From contig NZ_CP051131.1 in the NCBI RefSeq assembly GCF_013378075.1, positions 372,001-436,000 of the forward strand: a DNA stretch of 64,000 nt, read 5' to 3'. Position numbers and translations under genes: made by a program. Within the stretch, counting starts at the first letter, position 1, and the number at the start of each line of letters is the position of its first letter. This document shows, one piece after another, positions 31,651 through 41,021 of this stretch. The stretch comes from Parasphingopyxis algicola (lineage in GTDB: Bacteria > Pseudomonadota > Alphaproteobacteria > Sphingomonadales > Sphingomonadaceae). Under the pieces are notes generated by a model. The model worked only from the letters and a program-made list of their open reading frames with translations, was not told where the DNA came from and did no database searches.

Positions 31651-34548
31651 ATGGCGATCTACCATCTGCACGTCAAAGTGATCGGCCGCGCGACCGGCGC
31701 GAGCGCGGTGGCGTCCGCCGCCTATCGCGCCGCCGAACGGCTGCGCGACGAGCGGATCGACCGGGCCCACGACTTCACCAGCAAGGCCGGCGTCGTGCAT
31801 TCGGAAATCCTTTTGCCCGATGGTGCGCCCGAGCATCTGTCGGACCGGCAGACGCTGTGGAACGCGGTCGAGGCGGGCGAGGTCAGGAAGGACGCGCAGC
31901 TCGCCCGCGAGGTCGAGTTCGCGATTCCGAGGGAGATGACGCAGGAGCAGGGCATCGCCCTGGCGCGCGACTTTGTCGAACGCGAGTTTGTCGAGCGTGG
32001 CATGATCGCCGATCTCAATGTGCACTGGGATATCGGCGAAGACGGGCGCGCCCGGCCGCACGCCCATGTTATGCTGACCATGCGCGAAGTGAACGAAAAC
32101 GGGTTCGGCAAAAAGGTCCGCGACTGGAACGCCCGCGACCAGGTCGAGCACTGGCGCGAGGCCTGGGCCGATTATGCGAACGAACGGCTTGCGACCCTCG
32201 GTATCGAGGCGCGGATCGATCATCGGTCGCTCGAAGACCAAGGCATCGATCTCGAGCCCCAACACAAGATCGGCCCGGCGACGCCGCGCCGGATCGCCCA
32301 GGGGCTCGAGGCCGAACGGCTCGACGAGCATCGGGCGATTGCGGCAGCGAACGGCGACCGCATCATCGCCGAACCGACGCTCGCCTTGGACGCGATCACC
32401 CACCAGCAAGCGACCTTTACGACCCGCGATCTCGCCCGGTTCGTCCATCGCCATTCGGACGGCAGGGAGCAGTTCGACCGGGTGATGGGCGCGGTGCGCG
32501 GATCGCCCGAACTGGTGGCGCTGGGCAAGGACGGGCGCGGGCAGCAGCGCTTTACAAGCCGCTCCATGCTGGCCGCCGAACGACGATTGGAACGATTGAC
32601 CGAAGTAATGGCTGGCCGCGAGCGGCATCGTGTTACCGAACGCAGCTGCAACCGCGCATTGGCCAATGCCGCCAAACGCGGGCTGGTCCTGTCGGGCGAA
32701 CAGCGGGCGGCGTTCGAGCATATCACCGAGGGTCGCGATCTCGGCATCGTGCTCGGCTATGCGGGCAGCGGCAAGTCGGCCTTGCTCGGGGTCGCCAAAG
32801 ACACCTGGGAACAAAGCGGCTACCGCGTCCAGGGGCTGGCCTTGTCCGGCATCGCAGCCGAAAATCTCCAACACGGATCGGCAATCCCGTCGCGCACCAT
32901 CGCGAGCATCGAACACGGTTGGGCAGGGGGACGCGATACACTGACCGAGCGCGATATACTCGTGATCGACGAGGCCGGGATGATCGGCACGCGCCAGATG
33001 GAGCGGGTGCTCACCGAAGCGCAAAAGCGCCGCGCCAAGGTCGTGCTGGTCGGCGATGCCGAACAGTTGCAAGCGATCGAGGCGGGCGCGGCGTTCCGGT
33101 CGATCGCCGAACGCCATCCGCATGCCGAGATCGGGACGGTCCGGCGGCAACGCGCCGACTGGCAGAAACAGGCGACCCGGCAGCTGGCGACCGGACGCAC
33201 GGGCGAGGCGCTGGCCGCCTATGGCGATCACGGCATGGTGCATGCGGCCGACAGCCGCGAGCAGGCCCGTGCAAATCTGATCGATCGCTGGGATCGCGAA
33301 CGGTGCGCCGCGCCCGAGCAATCGCGCATGATCCTGACCCATACCAATGACGAAGTGCGGGCGTTGAACGGGCTGGCGCGCGAGCGGCTGCGCGAAGCTG
33401 ACGAGTTGGGCGCGGACGTGCGCATCACCGTCGAACGCGGCGCGCGCGACTTTGCGCGCGGCGACCGCATTATGTTTTTGCGCAACGAACGCAGTCTGGG
33501 CGTGAAGAACGGAACGCTGGGCACGCTCGAACAGGTGAGCCGCGGTCATATGGCGGCGCGGCTCGACAGCGGCGCACAGGTCGCGTTCGACCTGAAGGAT
33601 TACGCTCATGTGGATCATGGCTATGCGGCGACGATCCACAAGGCGCAGGGCGTGACGGTCGACCGGACGCATGTCCTGGCGACGCCCGGGCTCGACCGGC
33701 ACGCCGCCTATGTCGCGCTCTCGCGGCATCGCGATAGCGTACAGCTCCATTATGGGCGGGACGATTTTAGCGACCACCGCCAGCTCGTGCGCACGCTGTC
33801 GCGGGCGCGGCCCAAGGATATGGCCGGCGATTTTAAGCGCGATTACACCCGCGATTATGCGGAGCGGCGCGCCATCCGGCTTCCGGGAGACTCACCGGAA
33901 AGAGGGACGGCATCGCCCGAACGGCGCGGCATGTTCGCCAACTTCAAACCCGTTGCGCCCAAGCCGGATCGGTCCGTCCCGCTTTCCGGGCGGCCCGGAA
34001 ACACGCTCGGCCGGGCGGTCCAGCGCTATACCCGCTGCCAGCAGGAAATACTCGATATGCGAGAGCGCGACCTGCCGGTTCTTCCGCATCAGCGCCAAGC
34101 GCTCGACCGGGCCGGAGAGGTGCTCGACGCCCTGCGGCCCGAGGCCAGCCGGGATCTGTACAATGCGCTCAATCGCGACCGCTCGCTGATCGACGAAACC
34201 GCCAGCGGCAATACCCGTCGCGCCATCCGCGCCATGCAGCGCGAGACGCAGGTCCGCACCGATCCCGCCTTGCGCGCCGAGCGGTTTGTCAAACGCTGGC
34301 AGGCGCTCGAACAGCGGCGCACCCAGCTGTACCGCGCGGGCGATATGGGCGCGGTGCACAAGATCACCGGCAGCATGGGCGCGATGGCCAAAAGCCTCGA
34401 ACGCGATGCGCAGATGGAATCGCTGCTCCGCCCGCGCGCCCGCGAGCTGGGGCTCAAAATCGAAGTGAGCATGATGCCCGGCCGCACATTGGCGCGACAG
34501 TTGACCCAGTATCTGGGGCTGGCGCGCGGACGCGGGCTGGGGCGGTAA
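31651..34548 (+). CDS. traA: TraA relaxase/helicase (MobA/MobL family)
   Basis: 965 residues. The N-terminal relaxase domain (about 1-225) has AIYHLHVKVIGRATGASAVA and the metal-binding HxH in RPHAHVMLTMR. The TraI/RecD-like helicase domain follows, with Walker A GYAGSGKSAL near residue 372, Walker B VIDEAGMIG, and a C-terminal UvrD-like motif HVDHGYAATIHKAQGVT. It nicks and unwinds the transferred strand at oriT. The family is often 1000-1100 residues, so this one is slightly short but appears intact. No type IV secretion genes are in the window, so mobilisation would depend on a helper element. Confidence 0.9.
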   Translation: MAIYHLHVKVIGRATGASAVASAAYRAAERLRDERIDRAHDFTSKAGVVHSEILLPDGAPEHLSDRQTLWNAVEAGEVRKDAQLAREVEFAIPREMTQEQGIALARDFVEREFVERGMIADLNVHWDIGEDGRARPHAHVMLTMREVNENGFGKKVRDWNARDQVEHWREAWADYANERLATLGIEARIDHRSLEDQGIDLEPQHKIGPATPRRIAQGLEAERLDEHRAIAAANGDRIIAEPTLALDAITHQQATFTTRDLARFVHRHSDGREQFDRVMGAVRGSPELVALGKDGRGQQRFTSRSMLAAERRLERLTEVMAGRERHRVTERSCNRALANAAKRGLVLSGEQRAAFEHITEGRDLGIVLGYAGSGKSALLGVAKDTWEQSGYRVQGLALSGIAAENLQHGSAIPSRTIASIEHGWAGGRDTLTERDILVIDEAGMIGTRQMERVLTEAQKRRAKVVLVGDAEQLQAIEAGAAFRSIAERHPHAEIGTVRRQRADWQKQATRQLATGRTGEALAAYGDHGMVHAADSREQARANLIDRWDRERCAAPEQSRMILTHTNDEVRALNGLARERLREADELGADVRITVERGARDFARGDRIMFLRNERSLGVKNGTLGTLEQVSRGHMAARLDSGAQVAFDLKDYAHVDHGYAATIHKAQGVTVDRTHVLATPGLDRHAAYVALSRHRDSVQLHYGRDDFSDHRQLVRTLSRARPKDMAGDFKRDYTRDYAERRAIRLPGDSPERGTASPERRGMFANFKPVAPKPDRSVPLSGRPGNTLGRAVQRYTRCQQEILDMRERDLPVLPHQRQALDRAGEVLDALRPEASRDLYNALNRDRSLIDETASGNTRRAIRAMQRETQVRTDPALRAERFVKRWQALEQRRTQLYRAGDMGAVHKITGSMGAMAKSLERDAQMESLLRPRARELGLKIEVSMMPGRTLARQLTQYLGLARGRGLGR

Positions 34549-34567
34549 CCGGAGAAAGGAGATGAGC

Positions 34568-35071
34568 ATGACGGACGACCCGCCATCCGAAGAGATGGAA
34601 GACCCGGCTGCAGACGCGTTCGAGCGCTTGCGCGGCGAAGTGGCGGCGACACGGCTCGTCATGCAGGGCCTTGCTGCCGAGCGCGCAGAAGAGGTTGCGC
34701 CCGATTACAGCGCCACCTTGGCCGAAATCGTGCAGCGGGTCGAGCGCCACGCCCGGGCGATCGAAGCGCTGGCCGAGCGTCCGGCGCTCGGGCTGACACC
34801 GGAAACGATGGCGCGGCAGATCGCGGCGGCCAGTACCGAAATACGGCGCGAGGATGCCGCAGCCTTGTGCGACGCGCGGGCGGTGATGGAACGGACGGCG
34901 GCCGAGCTCAGCCAGGCATTGAAATCGGGGCGCACGGCCGCCGATCAGCGGCGATGGGTGATCCGGAGCGCGGTTGGCGGGCTGGTAGCGGGCGCAGCCC
35001 TATGGGCGATCGTGCCGGGATTGATCCTGCGCGCCTTGCCCGAGAGCTGGGTTGCTATGCTGTCTGGCTAG
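34568..35071 (+). CDS. DUF6118-type protein, C-terminus apparently truncated
   Basis: 167 residues from the ATG at 34568 (AGGAG 6 bases upstream; another ATG at 34562 is too close to it). It has an acidic N-terminus, a helical middle (ETMARQIAAASTEIRREDAA) and one membrane helix near the C-terminus (VGGLVAGAALWAIVPGLIL). I recall full-length relatives continuing after PESW for about 60 more residues. Here PESW is followed by VAMLSG and a stop, which suggests the gene was cut at the end of the mobile segment. Confidence 0.65.
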   Translation: MTDDPPSEEMEDPAADAFERLRGEVAATRLVMQGLAAERAEEVAPDYSATLAEIVQRVERHARAIEALAERPALGLTPETMARQIAAASTEIRREDAAALCDARAVMERTAAELSQALKSGRTAADQRRWVIRSAVGGLVAGAALWAIVPGLILRALPESWVAMLSG

Positions 35072-35201
35072 CCAGGGCATCGATGAAGCACGACTTCAGC
35101 GAATGGCCCGCGCGCTTCGTCGATACAGGCGATCCCATGACACGCCGAAACACAATAAAAACCTTTTTCTGCCAAACAATAGAGGGCTCGAAAGGATAAA
35201 T

Positions 35202-36002
35202 GTGTCCAAGCAATTGCTGACAGCAAAATCCGGTTGTCCGGGCTGCCGCGACGGCAGGGCCCTCGATTTCGATTTCGCTATGGCGTTTCAGCCGATCATC
35301 GATATCGAGACGGGACAGGTCTTCGCTTATGAAGCATTGGTGCGCGGTCCGGCGGGCGAGCCGGTCGATGATGTATTGACGTTGGTGAATGCCGACAACC
35401 GCTACGCCTTCGATCAGCGGTGCCGGGTCAAGGCGATCGAGGCCGCCGCGCGCGCCGGCATATTGGACACACCCGCAAAACTCTCGATCAATTTTCTGCC
35501 CGATGCGGTCTATTCGCCGCGGGCCTGTATCCAGCTTACGCTGAAGACGGCGGAGGCAAACGATTTTCCGGTTGATCGTCTGATCTTCGAGTTCACCGAG
35601 AATGAGGAGATACGCGACCCTGAGCATCTTCGCAGCATCGTCGAGATTTACAAAAGCTTGGGCATGGCGACAGCGCTCGACGATTTCGGAGCGGGTCATG
35701 CCGGGCTCAATCGCCTGGCGCAATTCCAGCCCGATATCATCAAGCTCGATATGGCGCTTATCCGCGATATCGATCGCCGCTTGCTCCAACGCATCATCGT
35801 CGAGGCGATGGTGCGGATGAGCGAGAAACTGGGCGTCACGCTCATCGCCGAGGGTATCGAAACCGACGAGGAGATGCGGACGCTCGAAACGCTGGGTATC
35901 CGCTATATGCAGGGCTTCTTCTTCGCATCGCCCGGGCTGGAAACCTTGCCCGGAGTTGCCAGGGGTTCGGAAGAAAAGGCCCGCCGCCAAACAGCCGGAT
36001 AG
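35202..36002 (+). CDS. EAL-domain cyclic-di-GMP phosphodiesterase
   Basis: 266 residues from the GTG at 35202, with AAAGGA 5 bases upstream. It is essentially one EAL domain: YEALVRG (E44-A45-L46), NFLPD, EFTENE, DDFGAGHAG, KLDMALIRDID and LIAEGIET. All these metal-binding and catalytic segments look intact, so hydrolysis of c-di-GMP is likely. A short N-terminus with CPGC might bind metal. It is the first gene to the right of the mobile segment and stands alone. Confidence 0.87.
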   Translation: MSKQLLTAKSGCPGCRDGRALDFDFAMAFQPIIDIETGQVFAYEALVRGPAGEPVDDVLTLVNADNRYAFDQRCRVKAIEAAARAGILDTPAKLSINFLPDAVYSPRACIQLTLKTAEANDFPVDRLIFEFTENEEIRDPEHLRSIVEIYKSLGMATALDDFGAGHAGLNRLAQFQPDIIKLDMALIRDIDRRLLQRIIVEAMVRMSEKLGVTLIAEGIETDEEMRTLETLGIRYMQGFFFASPGLETLPGVARGSEEKARRQTAG

Positions 36003-36171
36003 ATAACCGAAAGCCCAAAATAATATCAGGCCGGTTATCTGTCCGTTATGAAATGTCTCTCTTTGGGCAAGGGCGGCATATTGACCGCCAGAGGCCCCTT
36101 TTCTATTTCATTGTCCGGTTGTCCATTTCGGGCTAATCTTCTCCCGCCGATCATCAGCGAGGAGAAATATC

Positions 36172-36690
36172 ATGTCGTCGCCGCGATATCTCGAACCCGA
36201 CAGCCGGATGACGCTGCGCGAAGCGCTTGCCGAACTCAGAGAACTGGAAGCCGATGTGTCAGACGAGACGATTGGCGACGATCTGACGAAAGCATTGATC
36301 GCGCATGATGTGGTTCATATACTCTTCGGATGCGATATCAGCGATGATGACGAAGTGATCGCCCATCTTTGGATGGTTGTCGGCACCGATGCGCGCCTTG
36401 GTGATATGCGCGCGATAGCCAGGGACCGCGACCATATCGGCTATGCTCGGAGCTTTGCGCATGGCCGGCGCGTATTGCTTGTACTGCGTAATTTGCCGCG
36501 GATGCTTGGAACGGTGATCCGGGCCCGCAGGATGACCAAGTTCTGGCCCTTTGGTGGGTTTGAGGAAAATCTCGACCGAACCTTGGCGGATCTTAGAGCG
36601 GAATACGGGATCACCGTCCCTGCACCCGGATCCCGAAGACAGGGCCGACGCGGTCCTCACCATCCGGCCTATCTGCCTGCGACGAGATAA
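36172..36690 (+). CDS. Conserved hypothetical protein with HDxxH motif (Coq4-like)
   Basis: 172 residues, with GAGGAG well placed before the ATG. The core ALIAHDVVHILFGCD then AHLWMVVGT (about 45-75) carries an HDxxH motif like that of the COQ4 family, which binds metal in ubiquinone assembly. The overall match is weak and the protein is smaller, so I infer only a metal-binding helical protein. A basic, proline-rich tail ends the sequence. No operon partner. Confidence 0.6.
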   Translation: MSSPRYLEPDSRMTLREALAELRELEADVSDETIGDDLTKALIAHDVVHILFGCDISDDDEVIAHLWMVVGTDARLGDMRAIARDRDHIGYARSFAHGRRVLLVLRNLPRMLGTVIRARRMTKFWPFGGFEENLDRTLADLRAEYGITVPAPGSRRQGRRGPHHPAYLPATR

Positions 36691-36823
36691 TCGCGCACCG
36701 ATATCGCCGCATCTGACATCGAAGGGATTGCAGCATCGGCTCGCCTCCTCGACCTGCAGCCTATCAGGCTTAGAGAGCGGCGCGGCGCCAATACAAAAGC
36801 CGCAATGGCCGCTTTACGTGGTC

Positions 36824-37135
36824 TCAATCGCCGGTCAATCGGCTGATCAGGTTATCATATACATAGTCGCTGATCGGCGTGTCGAACTTGCACCCGATGC
36901 GGAAATCGTTGCGCCAGACGACGGTCGCGGACAGCGGCTGCAAGCCCGGCAAATAGAGGAACAGCCTGTCGCTTTCGCCGAGAACCGCCGCGCTATCGAG
37001 TTGAAAGCCGGTGCGCGAGATGTTGAGCAGATCGCCCTTCGTCTTCGGATAGCCCGGCTTTCGAAAGCCCATCCGTATCTCGACCTCTTGTCGCGGATCA
37101 CGCGGCTCGTTGTCACCGGCGCGCTCTTGCGTCAT
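36824..37135 (-). CDS. PilZ-domain protein (putative c-di-GMP receptor)
   Basis: 103 residues. The frame reads DPRQEVEIRMGF, then DLLNISRTGFQLDS, then VVWRNDFRIGCKFDTPIS, matching the PilZ barrel with its NxSxxG motif (NISRTG). The N-terminal RxxxR loop is represented by an R-D-P-R segment but looks weak, so binding is not certain. Its placement among several c-di-GMP enzymes supports an effector role. Confidence 0.8.
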   Translation of the reverse strand: MTQERAGDNEPRDPRQEVEIRMGFRKPGYPKTKGDLLNISRTGFQLDSAAVLGESDRLFLYLPGLQPLSATVVWRNDFRIGCKFDTPISDYVYDNLISRLTGD

Positions 37136-37463
37136 CGGTCGCTCCCCGAAGGCGTCATTAGGTCCTGTTCACATGGCCCGATCGGCGCCCGAAATTCTTA
37201 TTTCGGAACGCCCAAGCCCTTGTACCAAATTTCGAGGCTCAAAATAACCCGCGCCATTCGATCCGCAGTACAATCTCGCCAATCCGTCCGTCCCATGCCG
37301 ATTGACAGCGATCGACCGGCCCGCCTCTCCTAAGGAAAATTTAATCCCTATCCTCCAATAGGATAAACATACGCAGCAAGAGGCAAAAGCTGCACGTGGC
37401 GTAGTGACATTGGGTTGAACCAAACATTTGGACACATCCGGGGAGGCGGAAAGGACGGTTATA
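37136..37463. other. Intergenic region before the GGDEF-EAL gene
   Basis: About 330 bases between divergent PilZ and GGDEF-EAL genes. It must hold both promoters. I see no clear operator or RNA. Confidence 0.4.
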
Positions 37464-39767
37464 ATGCCGGGCTCGCAATCCATCCTCAAGCTGTGCGTCT
37501 CCGACAAAGATCTGCCCCGATCGATCCACATCCGGCTTCTGGATGAACTCTACAGCCTGCACCCAGCGGTGTTCCTGAGTTCGACGCTTGGCGCGGGCGT
37601 CGTCGGCGGTGCAGCGACATGGCGCACCGGCGATCCCGTTCTGGCGGCTTTCACCGTCATCACCTGTCTTGCGACGCTCGCTATGTTGCAATTGCAGCGC
37701 GCTTATGTCCGTACTGGACCCGAAACGCGTGCGGCCAGGCTAGAATGGTGGGAAAGGCGCTTCGCCATCCGTTCAGCATGTGTCGGGCTCGGTGTCGGGC
37801 TACTCACCGCCTACGCTTTTCTGTGCTGTGACGATGCAATCGCGCATTTGTTGCTTGAGGCGCTGGCGTTGGGCGCACTCTGCACGACTGTCCGTAACTA
37901 TTTCCGACCACGGATCGTCCTTTTCCAGATCGCCGCACTGCTCTTGCTGCCCGCCGCGGCGATGGTTGCGAGCGGCGAGCCTTTCTATCTCTTCATTGCG
38001 GCAGGCAACGTTGCGCTGGCGTTCAACATGGCACGCATCGTCGCCGGCCTTTACCGCGGTGTCGTCGACTCGTTCAAGAAGGATGAGCTGCTCAAGGAAC
38101 AAAATGCGCGCTTCAACGCGGCGCTCGGCAATATGGCGCACGGCCTGTGCATGTTCGGCGGAGACGATCGCCTTCTCGTCTGCAACGACCGCTATCTTTC
38201 GATGTACGGGCTGTCGTCCGACATCGTAAAACCGGGGATCGTGCTGCGTGACCTGATCGCGCACAGCCTGGAGGTCGGTAATCACCCCTCAGACAGCGTC
38301 GATACATTTTATCACGAGCTTCATAGCCGTCTCGGCAATGCGGACGGCGGAACGTTCCATCAACAGCTCGGCAATGGCCGGACGCTGGCCGTTTCCCATG
38401 AAAGGCTCGCCGATGGCGGCTGGGTCACTATCCATGAAGATATCACCGAGCGCAAAAAGGCCGAGGCGAGGATCGCCCATATGGCCCGGCATGACGGCCT
38501 GACCGGCCTTGCCAATAGTGGCGAGTTCCACACTCTTCTGGCCACTGAACTGTCTGCCGAAGTCGATGGTTCGGTCGCCGTCCTCGCCATCGATCTCGAC
38601 CGATTCAAGCCGGTCAACGATACGCTCGGCCATACCGTCGGCGATGCCTTGCTTAAAGAAGTCGCCAACCGTCTTGAGGAATGTGTCGATGAGCGCGGTT
38701 TTGTCGCGCGGACCGGCGGTGATGAATTCTCGATCGTACAGATCGCGCAAAATCATCCGCAAGCGGCGACAACCCTGGCCCAGAGGTTGATCGACAGCTT
38801 GAGCGAACCCTTTGAGATTGTCGGTCATCAGGTCATGGTCGGCGCGAGCATCGGCGTGGCGGTCGCGCCCGACGATGGCGAGACGCCCGACGATCTGATG
38901 AAGAACGCCGATCTCGCGCTCTATCGCGCCAAGGCCGATGGCCGCAACTGCCATCGTTTCTTCTCGCCCGACATGGATGAACGCATGCAGGCGCGGCGCC
39001 AGTTGGAACTCGATCTGCGCAAGGCCTTGGGCGCCGGCGAGTTCGCGCTCGTCTATCAGCCGCTGGTCGATACGAATTCCGAAGAGATTCTGGGCTTCGA
39101 GGCGCTGCTGCGCTGGAGCCATCCGACCCGTGGCACCGTCGGGCCCGACGAGTTCATACCGCTTGCCGAGGAAATCGGCATCATCGGCGCGCTCGGTGAT
39201 TGGGTGTTGAGGCAAGCCTGTCACGATGCGACGGCCTGGCCCGACGATATCAGCATCGCGGTCAATCTCTCGCCCTTGCAGTTCGAGACCGGCAATCTCG
39301 TCAATTCGGTGGTGAGCGCGATGGCCACTTCAGGCCTTTCGGCCGAACGGCTCGAACTCGAAATCACCGAAGGCGTGCTCATTCGCGACGCCGCGGCCGC
39401 GCGCAAGATCCTGCACCAACTCCAGGCGTTAGGCGTTCGCATCGCGATGGACGATTTTGGCACCGGCTATTCTTCGCTCAGCTATTTGCGCTCCTTCCCG
39501 TTCGACAAGATCAAGATCGACCAGTCCTTCGTGCACGACATCAACAGCGACAAGGAAGCGCTGTCGATCGTAAGGGCCGTCGTCGCGCTCGGCAAGAGCC
39601 TCGGCATGCGCACCACTGCCGAGGGTATCGAAACCGAGGCGCAATTGGAGCGGCTGAGGAAGGAGGGTTGTGCCCAGGTGCAAGGATTCCTGACCGGGCG
39701 CCCGATGGACACCGAGGCGGTCGCCGATATGTTTGAAGACCGGGAGCCTCGCCAGGCGGTCGGATAG
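37464..39767 (+). CDS. Membrane GGDEF-EAL hybrid c-di-GMP enzyme
   Basis: 767 residues from the ATG at 37464 (GGAAAGGA upstream). Order: about five membrane helices (35-190), a PAS-like sensor (FNAALGNMAHGLCMF, about 215-330), GGDEF domain with an intact RTGGDEF motif (about 345-500), and EAL domain (about 520-755) with FEALLRW, DDFGTGYSSLSYL and TAEGIET. Both active sites look intact, so it could make or break c-di-GMP. A terminator follows at 39797. Confidence 0.9.
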   Translation: MPGSQSILKLCVSDKDLPRSIHIRLLDELYSLHPAVFLSSTLGAGVVGGAATWRTGDPVLAAFTVITCLATLAMLQLQRAYVRTGPETRAARLEWWERRFAIRSACVGLGVGLLTAYAFLCCDDAIAHLLLEALALGALCTTVRNYFRPRIVLFQIAALLLLPAAAMVASGEPFYLFIAAGNVALAFNMARIVAGLYRGVVDSFKKDELLKEQNARFNAALGNMAHGLCMFGGDDRLLVCNDRYLSMYGLSSDIVKPGIVLRDLIAHSLEVGNHPSDSVDTFYHELHSRLGNADGGTFHQQLGNGRTLAVSHERLADGGWVTIHEDITERKKAEARIAHMARHDGLTGLANSGEFHTLLATELSAEVDGSVAVLAIDLDRFKPVNDTLGHTVGDALLKEVANRLEECVDERGFVARTGGDEFSIVQIAQNHPQAATTLAQRLIDSLSEPFEIVGHQVMVGASIGVAVAPDDGETPDDLMKNADLALYRAKADGRNCHRFFSPDMDERMQARRQLELDLRKALGAGEFALVYQPLVDTNSEEILGFEALLRWSHPTRGTVGPDEFIPLAEEIGIIGALGDWVLRQACHDATAWPDDISIAVNLSPLQFETGNLVNSVVSAMATSGLSAERLELEITEGVLIRDAAAARKILHQLQALGVRIAMDDFGTGYSSLSYLRSFPFDKIKIDQSFVHDINSDKEALSIVRAVVALGKSLGMRTTAEGIETEAQLERLRKEGCAQVQGFLTGRPMDTEAVADMFEDREPRQAVG

Positions 39768-39796
39768 GTTCGCAATAATCGTCAAATCGCAATTGT

Positions 39797-39844
39797 GCCG
39801 CAGCCGCTGTCTCTCCCTGGATCCGCTGGCTGCGGCGCCTTTTT
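39797..39844 (+). terminator. Rho-independent terminator after GGDEF-EAL gene
   Basis: GCCGCAGCC (39797-39805) pairs with GGCTGCGGC (39828-39836) over a 22-base loop, followed by GCC and TTTTT. Confidence 0.65.
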
Positions 39845-40056
39845 GACAAATGGGGGTCAGCTATGAAAACAGGATGGAAAAATGGGACGGCTTGCCGCGC
39901 CCGCGATAATGGCGCTGGGTGGCCGGGAGATGCCGCAGACGGGTTTGTCCATTTTGCATCAGTCCGTACTTGGTGAAGAAGAATGGCTTTCGGGCGCGCA
40001 AAGATTGCACCTGATCGACCGAAATTGGTTCGCATCCAGACATCCTTACACGAAGT

Positions 40057-40968
40057 TTAAGATGGCTTCTCCGTGAGTTTCTCGATCCGCTCGATGCAGA
40101 TGGCTTCGACCATAGCCTTGAGCGCTTCGGCCCGCTCTCCGAGCCAGGCGAGTTCGTCGGCCGTGATGGTGTAATGTTCGGAGTAACGCGCTTCGACATA
40201 AGCACGCTTCAAGAGTTCGAAGGTGCGGCGATCCGCCTTCGTCTCGCGCGGCCAGACATCGATCAGGCGCGGATCGATATCTTCGGCCAGCGAGCGCAGA
40301 AATTTTACGTTGTGCGTCGAGGGAGAATAGTTGGTCAGCACCAAGAGGAAGCAAGTGTAGAGGTTCTCGACCATCTGGTGCTTCAAGAATACGGCTTTGC
40401 GAAGATCTCCCTCGTTTATGTAGAACTTCACACCTTTCTCGAATCCTCCCGCACTCTCCATCCAAAAGCTATGGTGCTTATTGGCAGCCGCTAACGCTTC
40501 TTCCGGCGTAGGTGGCTGGGGTTCAACGAAGGGCTTCTCGCCTTGCAGCTCGTAAAGCGCGATGCCTTCCTTGACGACATCGGAGAAGAAATACTGGCCC
40601 TTGCAGAGTTCGTTATTCACCTCTTCGAGCGTATGCACGATAAAATTGACCGGTCGCTTGATCGACGGTTCATGCATCAGCCGATCCTCGGCCCTATACC
40701 AGTATGTTGAAAAATCGACGACGCGCTTATGGTTGACGACGATCAAGAGATCGAAATCGCTTCTGTACCCTTTGGCGGTATGGGGTTCGTCGACCCAGCC
40801 GCCACGGGCATAGGAGCCGAACAGGATGATCTTGAGAATGCGACCATCCTTCTTCTTCGCCGAGGATGCCTGCTTCATCGCATCGGCGAACTCGGTATGG
40901 ATGATCTCCACCGCGCGCTCCAGCTCGCGCTGTTTGGCATGGGGAAGATGATCGATATCGCTTTTCAT
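40057..40968 (-). CDS. MNT-HEPN fusion (nucleotidyltransferase plus HEPN domain)
   Basis: 303 residues. The N-terminal nucleotidyltransferase domain has G51-S52 in LFGSYARGG and the metal aspartates D71 and D73 in YRSDFDLLIV. The C-terminal HEPN domain (about 155-290) is all-helical and ends with the family-typical EARYSEHYTI. In two-gene systems MNT proteins AMPylate and silence HEPN RNase toxins; fused forms have been proposed to be self-contained. It stands alone on the reverse strand between c-di-GMP genes. Confidence 0.78.
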   Translation of the reverse strand: MKSDIDHLPHAKQRELERAVEIIHTEFADAMKQASSAKKKDGRILKIILFGSYARGGWVDEPHTAKGYRSDFDLLIVVNHKRVVDFSTYWYRAEDRLMHEPSIKRPVNFIVHTLEEVNNELCKGQYFFSDVVKEGIALYELQGEKPFVEPQPPTPEEALAAANKHHSFWMESAGGFEKGVKFYINEGDLRKAVFLKHQMVENLYTCFLLVLTNYSPSTHNVKFLRSLAEDIDPRLIDVWPRETKADRRTFELLKRAYVEARYSEHYTITADELAWLGERAEALKAMVEAICIERIEKLTEKPS

Positions 40969-41021
40969 CAGACGAGCTTAGCGAAGGGCGAGTCTAGCGC
41001 CAACAGGTTGACTACGGATCT

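Noticed and set aside
31603-33777. Long reverse-strand frame (about 724 codons) across traA
   Set aside because: It is the antisense shadow of a high-GC gene; traA has clear relaxase and helicase motifs and the antisense product resembles nothing.
39845-40056. Short forward frame after the GGDEF-EAL terminator
   Set aside because: No ribosome site or family resemblance; it lies between a terminator and a convergent gene end.
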